From NCBI GenBank assembly GCA_037447655.1, contig JBBHKE010001948.1, positions 230,187-294,186 on the forward strand: a stretch of DNA of 64,000 nucleotides. Direction: 5' to 3'. Position 1 is the first letter of the stretch. Every line of letters begins with the position of its first letter. Positions 20,761 to 30,839 of this stretch are shown one piece after another. The notes beneath the pieces were generated by a model. It worked only from the letters and a program-made list of their open reading frames with translations, searched no databases and had not been told where the DNA came from. The stretch comes from Zygnema cylindricum (Eukaryota; Streptophyta; Zygnematophyceae; Zygnematales; Zygnemataceae). The translations under genes and the position numbers were made by a program.

Positions 20761-22900
20761 TGAACAGTTACTATTGTGCTCTCTTTAACATCAGAAAACA
20801 ATATCAAGTCATCATAAATGGTTGTTTCTTAAGCCTCCATTATCTTTGAATATATTAAAGTTTGGAGGGCGATCCCGACTCTTATATGGTTTCCAAAGTA
20901 GCTCTTCTTTAAAAAAAAAAAAAAAAAAAAAAAAATGGGGCCGACTTTATTAAAAAGCGCAATGGTAAACCATCTGAGTCCATAGGAACAAAAGGAAGAA
21001 GCATTGCTAAAACCGAAAAAACCACATGACGAGGGAATAAACAAAATGGAAAATCAAGGCAAAACCGACGAAAATAGGAAAGAATGGCAGGGAAATTGAA
21101 AACACCCAAAAAAGCAAAACCCCGCAAACAAAACACCAAAGGAAAAAACTAAAACGTAACAAAAAAAAACCCCCAACATAACTAAAAATCTACGCAAAGC
21201 AACCACGTAAGTCCCCGAATCCCGGAGGAGCACGAGGAGGAAGTTCCGGAACACGCCGTGGATCCATAACGACAATAGACGATCGAAGTAATAAAGAAGC
21301 CAACACCCGTTGTAGGGCCACGGAAAAAACGTTGAAGAAAAAAAGTAAGGACTAAAACAGAAGGGCTCCCAGGTCCCCGCCTCTCGAACGAGCGCCGACC
21401 ACAAGAACGGAAAAACTCGTCCAAAGCCACACCCAAACAACCAAATATCTTGACCGCCATCGGAATGAAGCCATCCATAGCGTCGCGACAGGCATAATCA
21501 CGCTCCTTCCTTTTAGCCGCGTCACGGGCGGCCACTCCCACATGCCAAGCCGCTTGGTTGACGACTTTAGTTGAGGTAGGGTTCGCCAAAACAATGTCAC
21601 CAAATGTACGACGTGTACCATCAAGTAATACAAGGTCAATCCGACGCGAAGGAATAATATGAGAGACCTCCCAACGAACATAAAATCTCCCCTCAAAAGC
21701 GATAGTAGCAATGGTGTCTTGAATCGTGTCGTGCACCTGAATCAACTCGCCCCCCTAGGAGCAACAAAACAGATGGACACCGTCGAGCTCGAGAACGTGG
21801 CCACAGGAGCAAACAAGTGAGCCAAGCAAAGGTGGGTGAAGGAGGCCAAGCCGGAACCTAAGGGCCGTCATTAACTGAGCCGGGGTGAAACAAAGAGTGG
21901 ATAAGATAAGGATAGCAAAGCCAGGTCCGCCACAAGACAGGAAGCATGCACGCAAAAATCAGAAGGAAGCGCCTCGAGAAGCTCGGATTTAATAGCGGCG
22001 ACAACCCGATCAGAAATGGATTCATGAACACGCGCAACTGATGTCGTAACAAGAGTGGAAAAAATCGGCATGTCCTCGAAAGCAACCGGATTAAGAGAAC
22101 GTGATGCATCCAAAAGGGACCATTGGAAGGCGAGCTCACCATCTGAAACACGGGGAACCACGGCCGCAAGAATAGGAGTGTCCCCAGCAAGAAAACGAGA
22201 GACAATAGTGGAAGCAACAAGGCACCAACTTCCCAAATAGGCGGTTGGAGCAACACGCGCTGTCGAGAGTAAACACAAACCGCCAACCAAGACAGGAAGA
22301 GAGGCTTGCGGACAAGAAGAGAGGCTTCGATGCGTGCCGCAGGCCCTGACTCGCGATCAAAAGCTCCACGGCCCAACAAAGTGTGGAGGACATCCATAAG
22401 GCGATCATCGAAAGCAGAAAGTGAGGACACAAAGGATGGGGTGGGAGGGGAAGTGCGAGTAAGGTACGAGGGCCGGTGGGGGAAACACCGTGTCATAAGA
22501 GCAAAGGCCACCTGGGGATCAAAAAGGTGAGGAAGGTCGTCCACGTGGGACAAATCTGTCTGAAGAGCGAAATCGAGGAATTTCATGACGTATGGATCGG
22601 AACCAAGCGGGCAACCCAACACACGAATGCCTTCAGAAAGAGGAGTCTGAATACTTGGAGGGGGAGTGAAAGGAGGAGGAATAAGACGTGGGGACCAAAC
22701 AACACACTTAGAGGGTTGGACCGAAAGATTGAGTTTGGCCAAGCGAGCCTTGAAAAACTTGTAGGCCTGTATAACTTGGTCCGAAGGACTAATATTGTGT
22801 GTGTCATGAGCAACTGAAGGGAAGAGGCAAGAAGGGTAAGCAGCTGCGGAAGCTCGGAGAGCGCGGTAATGGGCTAGGGCAAACAAAGGCCCCCCAAGAG

Positions 22901-22996
22901 GATCGCCCTGACGAGTGCCAGTCGTGGAGGAAAGTGCGACCAAATCACGATCGCCCTGACGAGTGCCAGTCGTGGAGGAAAGTGCGACCAAATCAC
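22901..22996. repeat. 48-bp in-frame tandem duplication in the RT
   Basis: Two adjacent copies with a 48-bp period (GATCGCCCTGACGAGTGCCA...). They duplicate 16 residues ending in TRQGD, that is, RT motif B, without shifting the frame. Confidence 0.9.
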
Positions 22997-23615
22997 CATC
23001 AGTGGAGAATGAGAGGCTGCTGCTCAGAGAATAAAAGGCTCTCACAAAAGGAAATATCTGGACAATCGGGGAAGGTGCAGCCATAAGCTCCGAAAAAATG
23101 GCATTTCGATCCAGTGTATTAAAGGCATTAGAAACATCCACCTAGAGGACTAACCAATCCGGATGGGCATCTAACAAAGCCCGGATCCCGTGGACCACGG
23201 CCTCACAACCCCCCCGGGTTGCCACTCCGAACTGACGAGGAGAGAAATAATCATGGAAAGCTGGCTGGAGGTGGATGCAGATTGTACGGGCCACCAATCG
23301 GTACAATACCTCGCCCACTGCAATAGGACGGATTCCCCCATTGGGTTTGGTGACAGCTACGAGGCGGGAGGCTGTGAGGAGATCGCAAATACGAGAAGGG
23401 AGATCGCAAATACGAAAAGGGACAGTGCCAGCCGCAATAAGGGAACATACTCAAAAAAACATATCAAAGCCCCGAGCACCAAATTCCGAAGGCAAAACGT
23501 CGCGAAATAACTCATAAACAGTGCCCGAAGGACCCCTTGCTGAAAGATGTGGAGAAGTCGCGAGGGCTTTAATTAAAGAGTCTCAATCCAAGGGAAAACA
23601 CTTTGTCGCCTCGAA

Positions 23616-23731
23616 GGTGTGAATAGTGGGGGGCTGAGGGGTAGGAGCTAGCGGATGAAGAGCTCGAAGAATCGGTGTGAATAGTGGGGGACTGAGGGGT
23701 AGGAGCTGGCGGATGAAGAGCTCAAAGAATC
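23616..23731. repeat. 58-bp tandem duplication
   Basis: Two copies with period 58 starting GGTGTGAATAGTGGGG and including GGATGAAGAGCTC. It lies in the LINE between the N-terminal block and the RT. Confidence 0.85.
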
Positions 23732-24161
23732 TCAACAGTCGTAGGAGACCGAGGAGCAGGATTAAATGGCTGGAGGGCCCGAACCGCTCGAAAGAGCTCA
23801 CCAACTCGGCCCAAATGTACCGCACGACGATAGGAGGATGGCACATCAAGTCTGAAATGTACGACGTGGTGTGAAAGACGCACTTGCAACTCGATCCTCG
23901 TGCTCGGCATGAAGGGCTCGCCAATCACCTCGAAGGAATCGTCGACATCGAGCCATAGTTTCTCGCGCCCCGCTACTACCGCCACGGCCAAGTAAGATTA
24001 GAACCCAAAGTGAGAACATGAAAAGGAGGTGCCAAGGTCCAACATCCGCGGGATCCGAATAAATACGGGACAAAGGAAGGTGGAAGGCGTCCAGGACGAT
24101 AATCCGCACAGCCATCAGAATCTGCGTGTATAACCGCGGACGGGGGGGGCCCAAATCATAA

Positions 24162-24425
24162 GCTCCGAGCACGTCTAAATCGCGTACAAATGCCCAATTT
24201 TCGTCGTAGGTCCGGGCGGGAGTGTTGTGGATGAGAGGGTACTAGAGGAAGGGTCACTCAGGGCCAAAAATTGTTGACAACTCTTTGTATGTTGCTCCGA
24301 GCACGTCTAAATCGCGTACAAATGCCCAATCTTCGTCGTAGGTCCGGACGGGAGTGTTGTGGAAGAGAGGGTACTAGAGGAAGGGTCACTCAGGGCCAAA
24401 AATTGTTGACAACTCTTTGTATGTC
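24162..24425. repeat. 132-bp tandem duplication in LINE 5' region
   Basis: Two near-identical units beginning GCTCCGAGCACGTCTAAATC at 24162 and 24294, differing at only a few positions. Confidence 0.92.
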
Positions 24426-24489
24426 GGGCAATACCGGCACCGGACGCGAAATGATTATGACACCCGGTACATTCTATCCGTGTTGAAGC

Positions 24490-25345
24490 TTGTGTGTGAG
24501 GTTAAGGTGGACGAGGTGAATGATGGAGAAGAGGCGAGGATGCACGGCCGGACATGGTCATTGAATTAGAGGGAGAAGCATGGGACGTGATAGAGGGAGA
24601 GGAAGGGGGAAATGGGAAGGAGGAAAGGAAACCATGGGAAATAGATGGTGGAAATGGGAGTGGGACGGAACCATGGGTAGGGTGGGAGAAAGGATGCAAC
24701 GGAGAGAAAAGGGGGGATATGGAAGGAGGGACCAAAAAAGGGGGTGCGTGGGAAAGGGAAGATGATTGAAATAGTGGTATGGGGTATTGGGATATAGGGG
24801 GGTAAAAGGCCAATGGGGAAGAAGGGTAGAGGGTAAAGAAGTTGATGCCGAAGGAAAATTGGGGGGGAGGGGGAGAGAGGGTTGACGTGCCAAGTTTTGG
24901 TAGAGGGGAAATGTCGGTGGAAATCGAAAAAATGGGGGGGGTGAGGGGGGGGGGGAAGGTAAAGAAAGAGGGGGTTGGGGAGGGAAAGAGATGTCAGAAT
25001 ATGTGATTTTTTTTGTTTTTTTTTTGTTTTTTGTTTCCTGTCGAATAAGAGAGGGGGAGGGGGGGAGAGAGGGGGAGAGAGGGGGAGAGAGGGGGGGAGA
25101 GGGGGAGAGAGGGGGGAGGGGGGAAGAGGGGGAGGAAGAGGGTTCAAGTATCGCTTCTTGGGTGTATAAGGGGTATAAGGGTTATAAAGGGGGGAGGGGG
25201 GGGGGGAAGAAACGTCAGATTTATTTATTTTTATACCGAGTGATTGTGTGTGTGCGGTTGTGGATGATGTTTGGAACTCGCTATAAGGGGGGATGGGGAG
25301 TCTGGCGATTCATGGGAGGGGGGTAAGAGGCTAGTTCAATATAGG
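24490..25345. repeat. G-rich/GGGA low-complexity tract
   Basis: Strongly purine-skewed plus strand (GGGAGA, GGGGGAGAG), especially 25040-25135. It forms the LINE 5' region. Pro/Leu/Ser-rich or Gly/Arg/Glu-rich frames here are composition artefacts. Confidence 0.85.
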
Positions 25346-25410
25346 GGGGTCGCACCTACGGTTTTGCTAGTGTTCGTGCGGTTGGCAGCAGCCGCAGGCC
25401 CGATCCACTG

Positions 25411-25537
25411 GTACATAGTGGCGCGAAGTAGGAAATGTCGCGTAGCGAGGAGGAAGACGACAGAGTTAGATCCGCAGGTACATAGTGGCGCGAAGTATGA
25501 AATGCCGCGTAGCGAGGAGGAGGAAGACGATTTATTA
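25411..25537. repeat. 67-bp tandem duplication at LINE 5' end
   Basis: GTACATAGTGGCGCGAAGTA begins at 25411 and again at 25478, each followed by GCGTAGCGAGGAGGA. It lies next to the junction with S2 flank DNA. Confidence 0.85.
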
Positions 25538-25983
25538 TTAATGTCCGTATTATTAGTGTATGAAGGAACCCATTTCAGTTGTTTGATTTGGAATTTGCCA
25601 AAGTTGTGGCAATGGCTCTTTCAATATATACTAGTTTGTGCATTGCAGAAACATACAATCCATTTCTTAAACTTCTCAATTAACTGGAAAACGTAATCAT
25701 TGGCCCACACATAATTGAGGCTGGTTATGAGGAAACCTTGCATGAATAATTTTTCCCCAAAACAAAGGAAAAGCCATTGGGATACAATACATATACTATC
25801 AAAGGAAAACAGGACGCAAGAACGATAAACTAAAACCATAAAAATCTCCAGGTACAGGGGCCAAGACTGCGCTCATGGCAATCGAATCTGATAATATGAT
25901 GATGGTTTTATAACGGACACCGAACAGGAGTACACAACCAACAAGTTCCTTTACATCTATTTCGTCAACTTGTTCAGTGTACG

Positions 25984-25989
25984 TTTATT
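25984..25989 (-). promoter_or_regulatory. probable PFD1 polyadenylation signal
   Basis: AATAAA on the minus strand, 18 bases after the PFD1 stop codon. The same hexamer is kept in the S1 copy (about 9322). Confidence 0.45.
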
Positions 25990-26006
25990 TTTTTTAGTAC
26001 AGCAGT

Positions 26007-29000
26007 CTAGATCATGGCACTTAGAGCCACTTGCTGAACAACAGCCGGCGATTGCTGAATTAGTTCCTTGAAGCTTTCCTCGATTTCTTTCATTTGCTTT
26101 TCCAAATGTTCCTTACGGCCCTGCAAATTCCATTTCCGAGAAAACCTTTTAGTAACCACCTTCAATCCACAGTTTAAATGTGCGAAAACAATCATAAACA
26201 TCCTGCTCGCACATTTGAACTGTGCTTCGATCATCGTTGCCATTTTCTAAATAAAGCCCTTGCAAAATCATTTTTAATGCTGACTCAAATATAATTCTGA
26301 TTGCACTTCCCCATCTGAAAAAACGAGAAAAAACGGGAAATAAAAGTGGATTACCTGCAAAACGTCTATATGCTTTGTACACTCTTCCGACATCGATTCA
26401 TACTCCTTTCTCAAATCATCGAGTGGCTGGAGCACAAACCTGTGGCAAAATCGAGAGCATATGCAAAGGAGCGTACCCTTGAGAGACTCCCACAATATTG
26501 TTAAGGCTGTACATAAAGCATCAGGAAACGTATCCTAAATATCAAATAGGGTTATCACATGCGGCAAAAATACTGGCCATCACAGTATAGTCACCCCAAT
26601 GTACGGACATTGGCACTACTGTAGATATTGGCGGTACTGTAAAGTTTTTGAAGTAAGATACTGGGGGGAAAATACGGTAAATACTGGTCCCCAGCAGCGC
26701 TGTTATTTTCAGGTTATCTTCAGAATTTATCATTTTCCATACAAGTGACATACAACTGTATTCCGTACATTCCTGGAGAAATGGAGTTATTGCAGTAACT
26801 CCAGCATTATTGTGGTATGTAATAAGCTTCAGTTGACTTAGATCAACAGTCAACAGAAAACTGTCTGACATGTCATTTGTCGTTTGAGACTTTTCATAAA
26901 CAACGGGAATAAAATCACCGTAGCTGCTGCAAACCTCTTCAGTAAGGCAAGACTTTTGAAAAACGACAAAAAAAAAACCAGAACCATAGTTGGAACTGTA
27001 ACCGAAACCATTACTGAAACCAAAACCCAAACCATAACCGGAACCAATAATGACAGCAGGCAGGCTCATCACCTCTCCATGAATCCATGCCAAGATTCAC
27101 CGCTGATTCATAGGAGGCACTTCACTATTTACCAAAACCCATCCAAAATGCTACTTAAAACGGCACCATCTGGAGTTCGTGGCAAACATACAGAATCATT
27201 TTAAGAAGACAGCAAACTTACGCTCTGCCTGCAAAGGAGTCCCACCAACACACAAATTTGTTTGGGGGTCAACAAGTGGAAAAAAGAAGGCAAACTATTT
27301 GTTGACGGATCATCTACTGATTGGAGGCTATTGCTTACCACAGTTTAAATAGTGAGCTCTCAGTTTTTGTCACTAGCCATATACAATTGGATGCTTATCA
27401 CCACCTTCACACCACCCAGGGAAACAAAACCTTCCTCCTACTCACAGTCGTTGTAAGTGATTTTGTGTGTAGTTCACAAATTCTTTCTAATTTGCGCCTA
27501 TTTTCACCTCTTGTTTGACAACACCAATTGACAAAACTGTTACTATTGGCTCTCAAAATATCGCAACTTTGTGGAAAACAATAAATTTACTGTCTGTTTG
27601 CAAATCAACCATTTTTTCTTTTATACTTTGATGAAAAGTACTCTCATAGTTTTGTCAATTGACGTTTTGCGAAATTTTGTTGTATTTTTTTTCCCTTCAG
27701 CTAAATAAATTGATGGCAAGAAATATTTCCATTTCAGTATGCTTTGTTTAACATGTCCTGCAAGGTCTATACTCAGGTACATAAAAGATAATGAATCAAA
27801 GATCCTTTAGGCACTAAATGAGGAAGGCGAAAGCTTACTTCTATTTTTTTGCAAAATTGTAACGTTAGCACCAATGAGTTCTCGTGTTGCATGGAAATAA
27901 TGGTTGCCACGTGGAAACGTGGAAAGCACCCAAACCATGAATAAGAAGAGAAAGCTATACAGTCAATGTAAAATTTACTATATTCTGATTTCTTAAATTA
28001 AGTAAGAAATTAGTTGTTCCATAATTAATCACCCCGTAGAAGGAAAACATTTACCACCAGTTCAAATGCTTGTTTGTTATAATATCATAATCTTCCTCAG
28101 GTATGGGATTTGATACGCCATGGAGTACAGGTGCAAAACTGGTAAGATTTCAAAGACAATAATGAAGATTAGGATCGATTCACCTATTGATCTGTAAGTA
28201 TTTGTGCTTTCAGGAACCTCCTCAAGCTCCCGTAATGTCAAAATCGCACGCTTTCTTTCGGACTCATTGATCCTCAATTGTGTTGTCACCTGCTCACAAA
28301 ACATTGACTTTGTGAACATTAGTGAAAGTTCTCACAAATTATTCCAAACTATGTAATAAAAGAAAAATTGTACTGAAGTAGTGTGTATCAGGTTGTGATG
28401 AACTCAGAAAATCATGATTTAACATCTATAGAGTTTCCGATAAAAACGCGTTCACAATTTGATTATGGATATCACGTTCAAAATACAGCAATTTTCTGTC
28501 CGTCTACAGTTGATGTGATCAATAAGATCAAAGTAAATGCATGGTTTTACTTTCATACATGTAGTGTAGCTTGCTATGCAACTGAAATAAGCCGAAGTCA
28601 TTGATTCCTCCAAAATTCGTGATCGATACAAACTAGCTTCTTCAATATCCATGCACCATGGCGTTTAGAGGATTTTAGTGGTTTTAAAGTTTTTTAGGGG
28701 TTTATGGTTGTTTTATGTCATGGCTATCAGAAATTATATTTGTTTCACTTGCATGATACCATAGCATCCAAAACCGTGAAAAAATTATTGTCTTCGTTGT
28801 CTGCTACAGTTGATGTTGACACTTTATGCTGGGGACATGTATATGTGAGTGTGTATACATGTGATTGAGTTTTCAAAGCGCATCAAAATCATAATAACAA
28901 CAAGAATATAACCTCATGATTCATCTTGCAAACAGTTAAAAGATTAAGATAGAGAGATTATCTTGACTCAATATTGAACATACCTCAGTACAGATTGTCA

Positions 29001-29488
29001 GGAACATCCTTAAAAATACATTAGGAAGTGGAATAATTTATACAGTCTATTTGCCGTACTTCGCAGTAGAAAATTGCAGAGCCAGATGTTACAAAAAGAC
29101 AGCACAAATTCTAAACTTGTACTATCACATTGCATAATCAGCAAGACTTGAATGAATATAGTCTTGAAGGTGAAAAACAGCTTTATAAGGTTTAATTATT
29201 ACCTGCTTCAATTTCCTGTCAGTGTTGAGAAGTCGACCTTGCAGTTCTATAAAGGCCTGATTGAAAAATAAACGGAGAGAAACCAACAACAGCTGAAAGT
29301 TACACACGAGATTTTGTGCAAAAAAACAAAATGTAACCTATACCTGCAAAAGGAACTATTTAGAAAATGGAAAAACGGTTCAGCGAGGTCTACATTGTGA
29401 AGCAAATGGTAAAAAGAAAAAGAGAGAAAAAGGAAGATAAGGGGCACAAATTTCAACCTCATACCTCTTTATTTATTTCAGTTGCCAT
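26007..29488 (-). CDS. PFD1: prefoldin subunit 1, six exons including a 7-nt microexon
   Basis: Beta-type subunit of the hexameric prefoldin co-chaperone, which hands nascent actin and tubulin to the CCT chaperonin in the cytosol. Exons on the minus strand: 29465-29488 (MATEINKE), 29203-29256 (AFIELQGRLL..KLKQ), 28184-28289 (..INESERKRAILTLREL..NTYRSI), 27222-27228 (GCAGAGC), 26355-26439 (FVLQPLDDL..DVLQ), 26007-26120 (GRKEHLEKQM..ALSAMI, stop TAG). Lengths 24+54+106+7+85+114 make 390 nt, or 129 residues plus stop, matching the family. All five introns (208, 913, 955, 782 and 234 nt) are GT-AG. Exon 3 ends in phase 1 and exon 5 starts in phase 2, so the microexon is required; it gives Gly-Arg-Ala before Phe. 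The N- and C-terminal helices are predicted coiled coils. A truncated duplicate lies at 9346-9863. Confidence 0.93.
27222..27228 (-). other. PFD1: 7-nt microexon (exon 4) of PFD1
   Basis: Minus-strand context is CTTTGCAG, then GCAGAGC, then GTAAGTTTG, with consensus acceptor and donor. Joined after the single G that ends exon 3 and before the G that begins exon 5, it reads Gly-Arg-Ala. This restores frame into FVLQP and matches the family consensus SIGRAFVL as recalled for plant prefoldin 1. Confidence 0.85.
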
Positions 29489-29701
29489 CTGCAGTCGCCG
29501 ACAGACTCTTCTAAGGGTCTACCTATGAAACTGTCTTAAAAAAAACCCCCGAAAAGACCACTGTGACAAACAATATGACAATAATTTATAGTAGAAAAAA
29601 AAGGACTAAGAGAGAAGCAAATCCTTGCCTTGCAGAAACTTTCAAATAGAACCAAATTACAAGTCTGATGAAGTTCACCGTGGCATTGCCATTTCAATGT
29701 C
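29489..29701. other. PFD1 upstream region
   Basis: About 200 bases before the PFD1 start codon, expected to hold its promoter and 5' UTR. No TATA box could be fixed. The MITE-derived sequences at 29702 and 29881 limit how much ancestral promoter remains. Confidence 0.4.
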
Positions 29702-29836
29702 TTTCTTCACATAAACATCCTTTCTCCGTGCACACAAGTAAGCCAACCGGAAGGTGAGGTACTTGCCTTCCAATCGCGACCGTCGATCGGCAGTCCGATC
29801 ATTGTGCACAGAGAAATGATGTTAAAAACATCTTAA
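29702..29836. mobile_element. decayed C-type MITE
   Basis: ACATCCTTTCTCCGTGCACACAAGTAAG at the left and TTGTGCACAGAGAAATGATGTTAAAA at the right are diverged versions of the long internal inverted repeats of the C family. Between them is a similar AATCGCGACCGTCGATCGG core. The outermost ends are not recognisable. Confidence 0.6.
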
Positions 29837-29880
29837 ACTTATCGGATTTACTTATGGGGGTCTCCGAAATCCAAACGGTA

Positions 29881-30500
29881 CACCGCGAATCGTTATTAGT
29901 GTCAAAGTCACTAATTTGGGTTCTTAAATTTTTGATTTTTTCCCGCAATTAGTATACATGATTTTAAATTTTCCGTGACGTTAATTGAGGTTCCGTACAA
30001 AATAGCGTGAAGACCGAAAGTACATTAATATATAATTAGTGTGGTGTACGGTCTATGACAGACCGTACATAAATGTACATTTTGAGTTGAAATCTTTAAA
30101 ATTAAATTATAAATTATACGCGCACGCATACGAACATGCGCTAAATAAATGGGTCCAGCCTCGTCGCCAAAAAACACGTTCGCACACATTCCCTTACAAT
30201 CGCCCCTTTTGCAACGTGAATAGAAAATATGTTCGCATGTGGGAAGTCGCGATCTTACAGTTAAAGAAGTGAACTGTGTGTAGTAACACGCCCACATACA
30301 ACGTCTTGAAAGTGTGAACTCTTACTTCATGTGATGTTTTGTTGTTCAGTTTATATAAACACTATAACATGTTTTGTGTCCAATTAGCGTCAACATGTAT
30401 CTTGTTTCAGTGCAAACAAACGAAATTACCGTAAATGTTTATTATAATATGGTGTTTAGATGTGATTTTACCATGAATTATAATTAATGTATACATTAAT
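29881..30500. mobile_element. B-type MITE, copy 3 (right end not found)
   Basis: Starts after TA (29879-29880) with CACCGCGAATCGTTATTAGT. It parallels the reversed B copy 2 through the GTGTACGGTC..GACCGTACATAAATGTAC block at 30045-30080. No matching right TIR is visible by 30540, so the right limit is approximate and the copy is probably truncated. It lies upstream of PFD1. Confidence 0.6.
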
Positions 30501-30839
30501 AAAGGATCAAAGTGACAAATGGACCGCAAATTACAATGAATGGGTTAAACTAAATAGAATAAAAATACAACATTCGGCGTTGGTGATACTTGGGTCGAAG
30601 TAACGCCAAATGCGGACTATCCACAAAAAAATGGATATTTTTTGCACAAATCACATCCAACCAAATTTTTTTTTTTTAAGGGATGTGATGTAGCGCCGTC
30701 ATTTTGGCAAACAAACAAATTTCATTTGTTTCATGAGGAAGCTGGCGAAAATACCGCCGCCACCTTCATTCCCGTTCCATGGATTCGTAGTCGCATGTGG
30801 CGTCTTTTTCTCCCTTGTCATGTGTGGCGTCACTCCATT
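30501..30839. other. spacer, nothing supportable
   Basis: No gene, RNA or repeat boundary was recognised between the MITE remnant and the polypyrimidine block. Confidence 0.4.

Larger units (their letters stand above)
21182..24172 (-). pseudogene. LINE reverse transcriptase ORF, broken
   Basis: Read on the minus strand. An N-terminal conserved block (GRGGSSGARETMARCRRFL, about 23990-23900) is followed by the RT domain: FGVATRGGCEAVVHGIRALL (about 23225-23160), motif A DVSNAFNTLDR (about 23137), motif B TRQGDPLGGPLF, and motif C degenerate as VAHDTHN instead of A-D-D. Then come the LGCPLGS block, a CSCGHVLELDGVHLFCC zinc-knuckle-like segment (about 21830-21765), and a C-terminal block DIVLANPTSTKVVNQ and GFIPMAVKIFGCLG. 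A TAG stop precedes motif A near 23142. Later frameshifts separate the knuckle and C-terminal parts. The enzyme would copy LINE RNA at a nicked target; this copy is dead. Confidence 0.88.
20905..25545 (-). mobile_element. non-LTR retrotransposon (LINE), degenerate
   Basis: A 4.6-kb insertion in S2 relative to S1. S1 reads GTAGCTAGTATTAGTGTATG at 8890. In S2, GTAGCT (to 20904) and TATTAGTGTATG (from about 25546) are separated by the element. Coding is on the minus strand, so the 5' end is near 25545 and the 3' end at 20905. It has a GGGA/TCCC-rich 5' region, one broken reverse transcriptase frame, and a 3' tail ending in a run of T on the coding strand (A on the plus strand, 20911-20935). There are no LTRs. 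A clean target duplication was not identified. Confidence 0.9.
14150..26985. repeat. segmental duplication copy S2
   Basis: Second copy of the S segment. S2-specific insertions are the TTA-flanked MITE (16461-16901), about 250 bp near 17000-17250, the B-type MITE (17624-18163), a GA expansion (19237-19313), a TTTCYR expansion (19821-19975) and the LINE (20905-25545). The right edge at about 26985 lies inside PFD1 intron 4. PFD1 continues uninterrupted into unique DNA on the right, so S2 keeps the ancestral right-hand junction. Confidence 0.9.

Noticed and set aside
24502-25330. Proline-rich and Gly/Arg-rich frames
   Set aside because: G-rich simple sequence in the LINE 5' region, open on both strands.
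27431-27437. Alternative 7-nt microexon GAGGAAG with AG/GT flanks in the same PFD1 intron
   Set aside because: It also fits the phase but gives Gly-Gly-Arg before Phe instead of the family Gly-Arg-Ala, and its donor GTTTTG is much weaker than GTAAGT.
28086-28096. Possible microexon GAAGATT near the exon 3 side of PFD1
   Set aside because: It would encode Gly-Arg-Leu but no GT donor follows.
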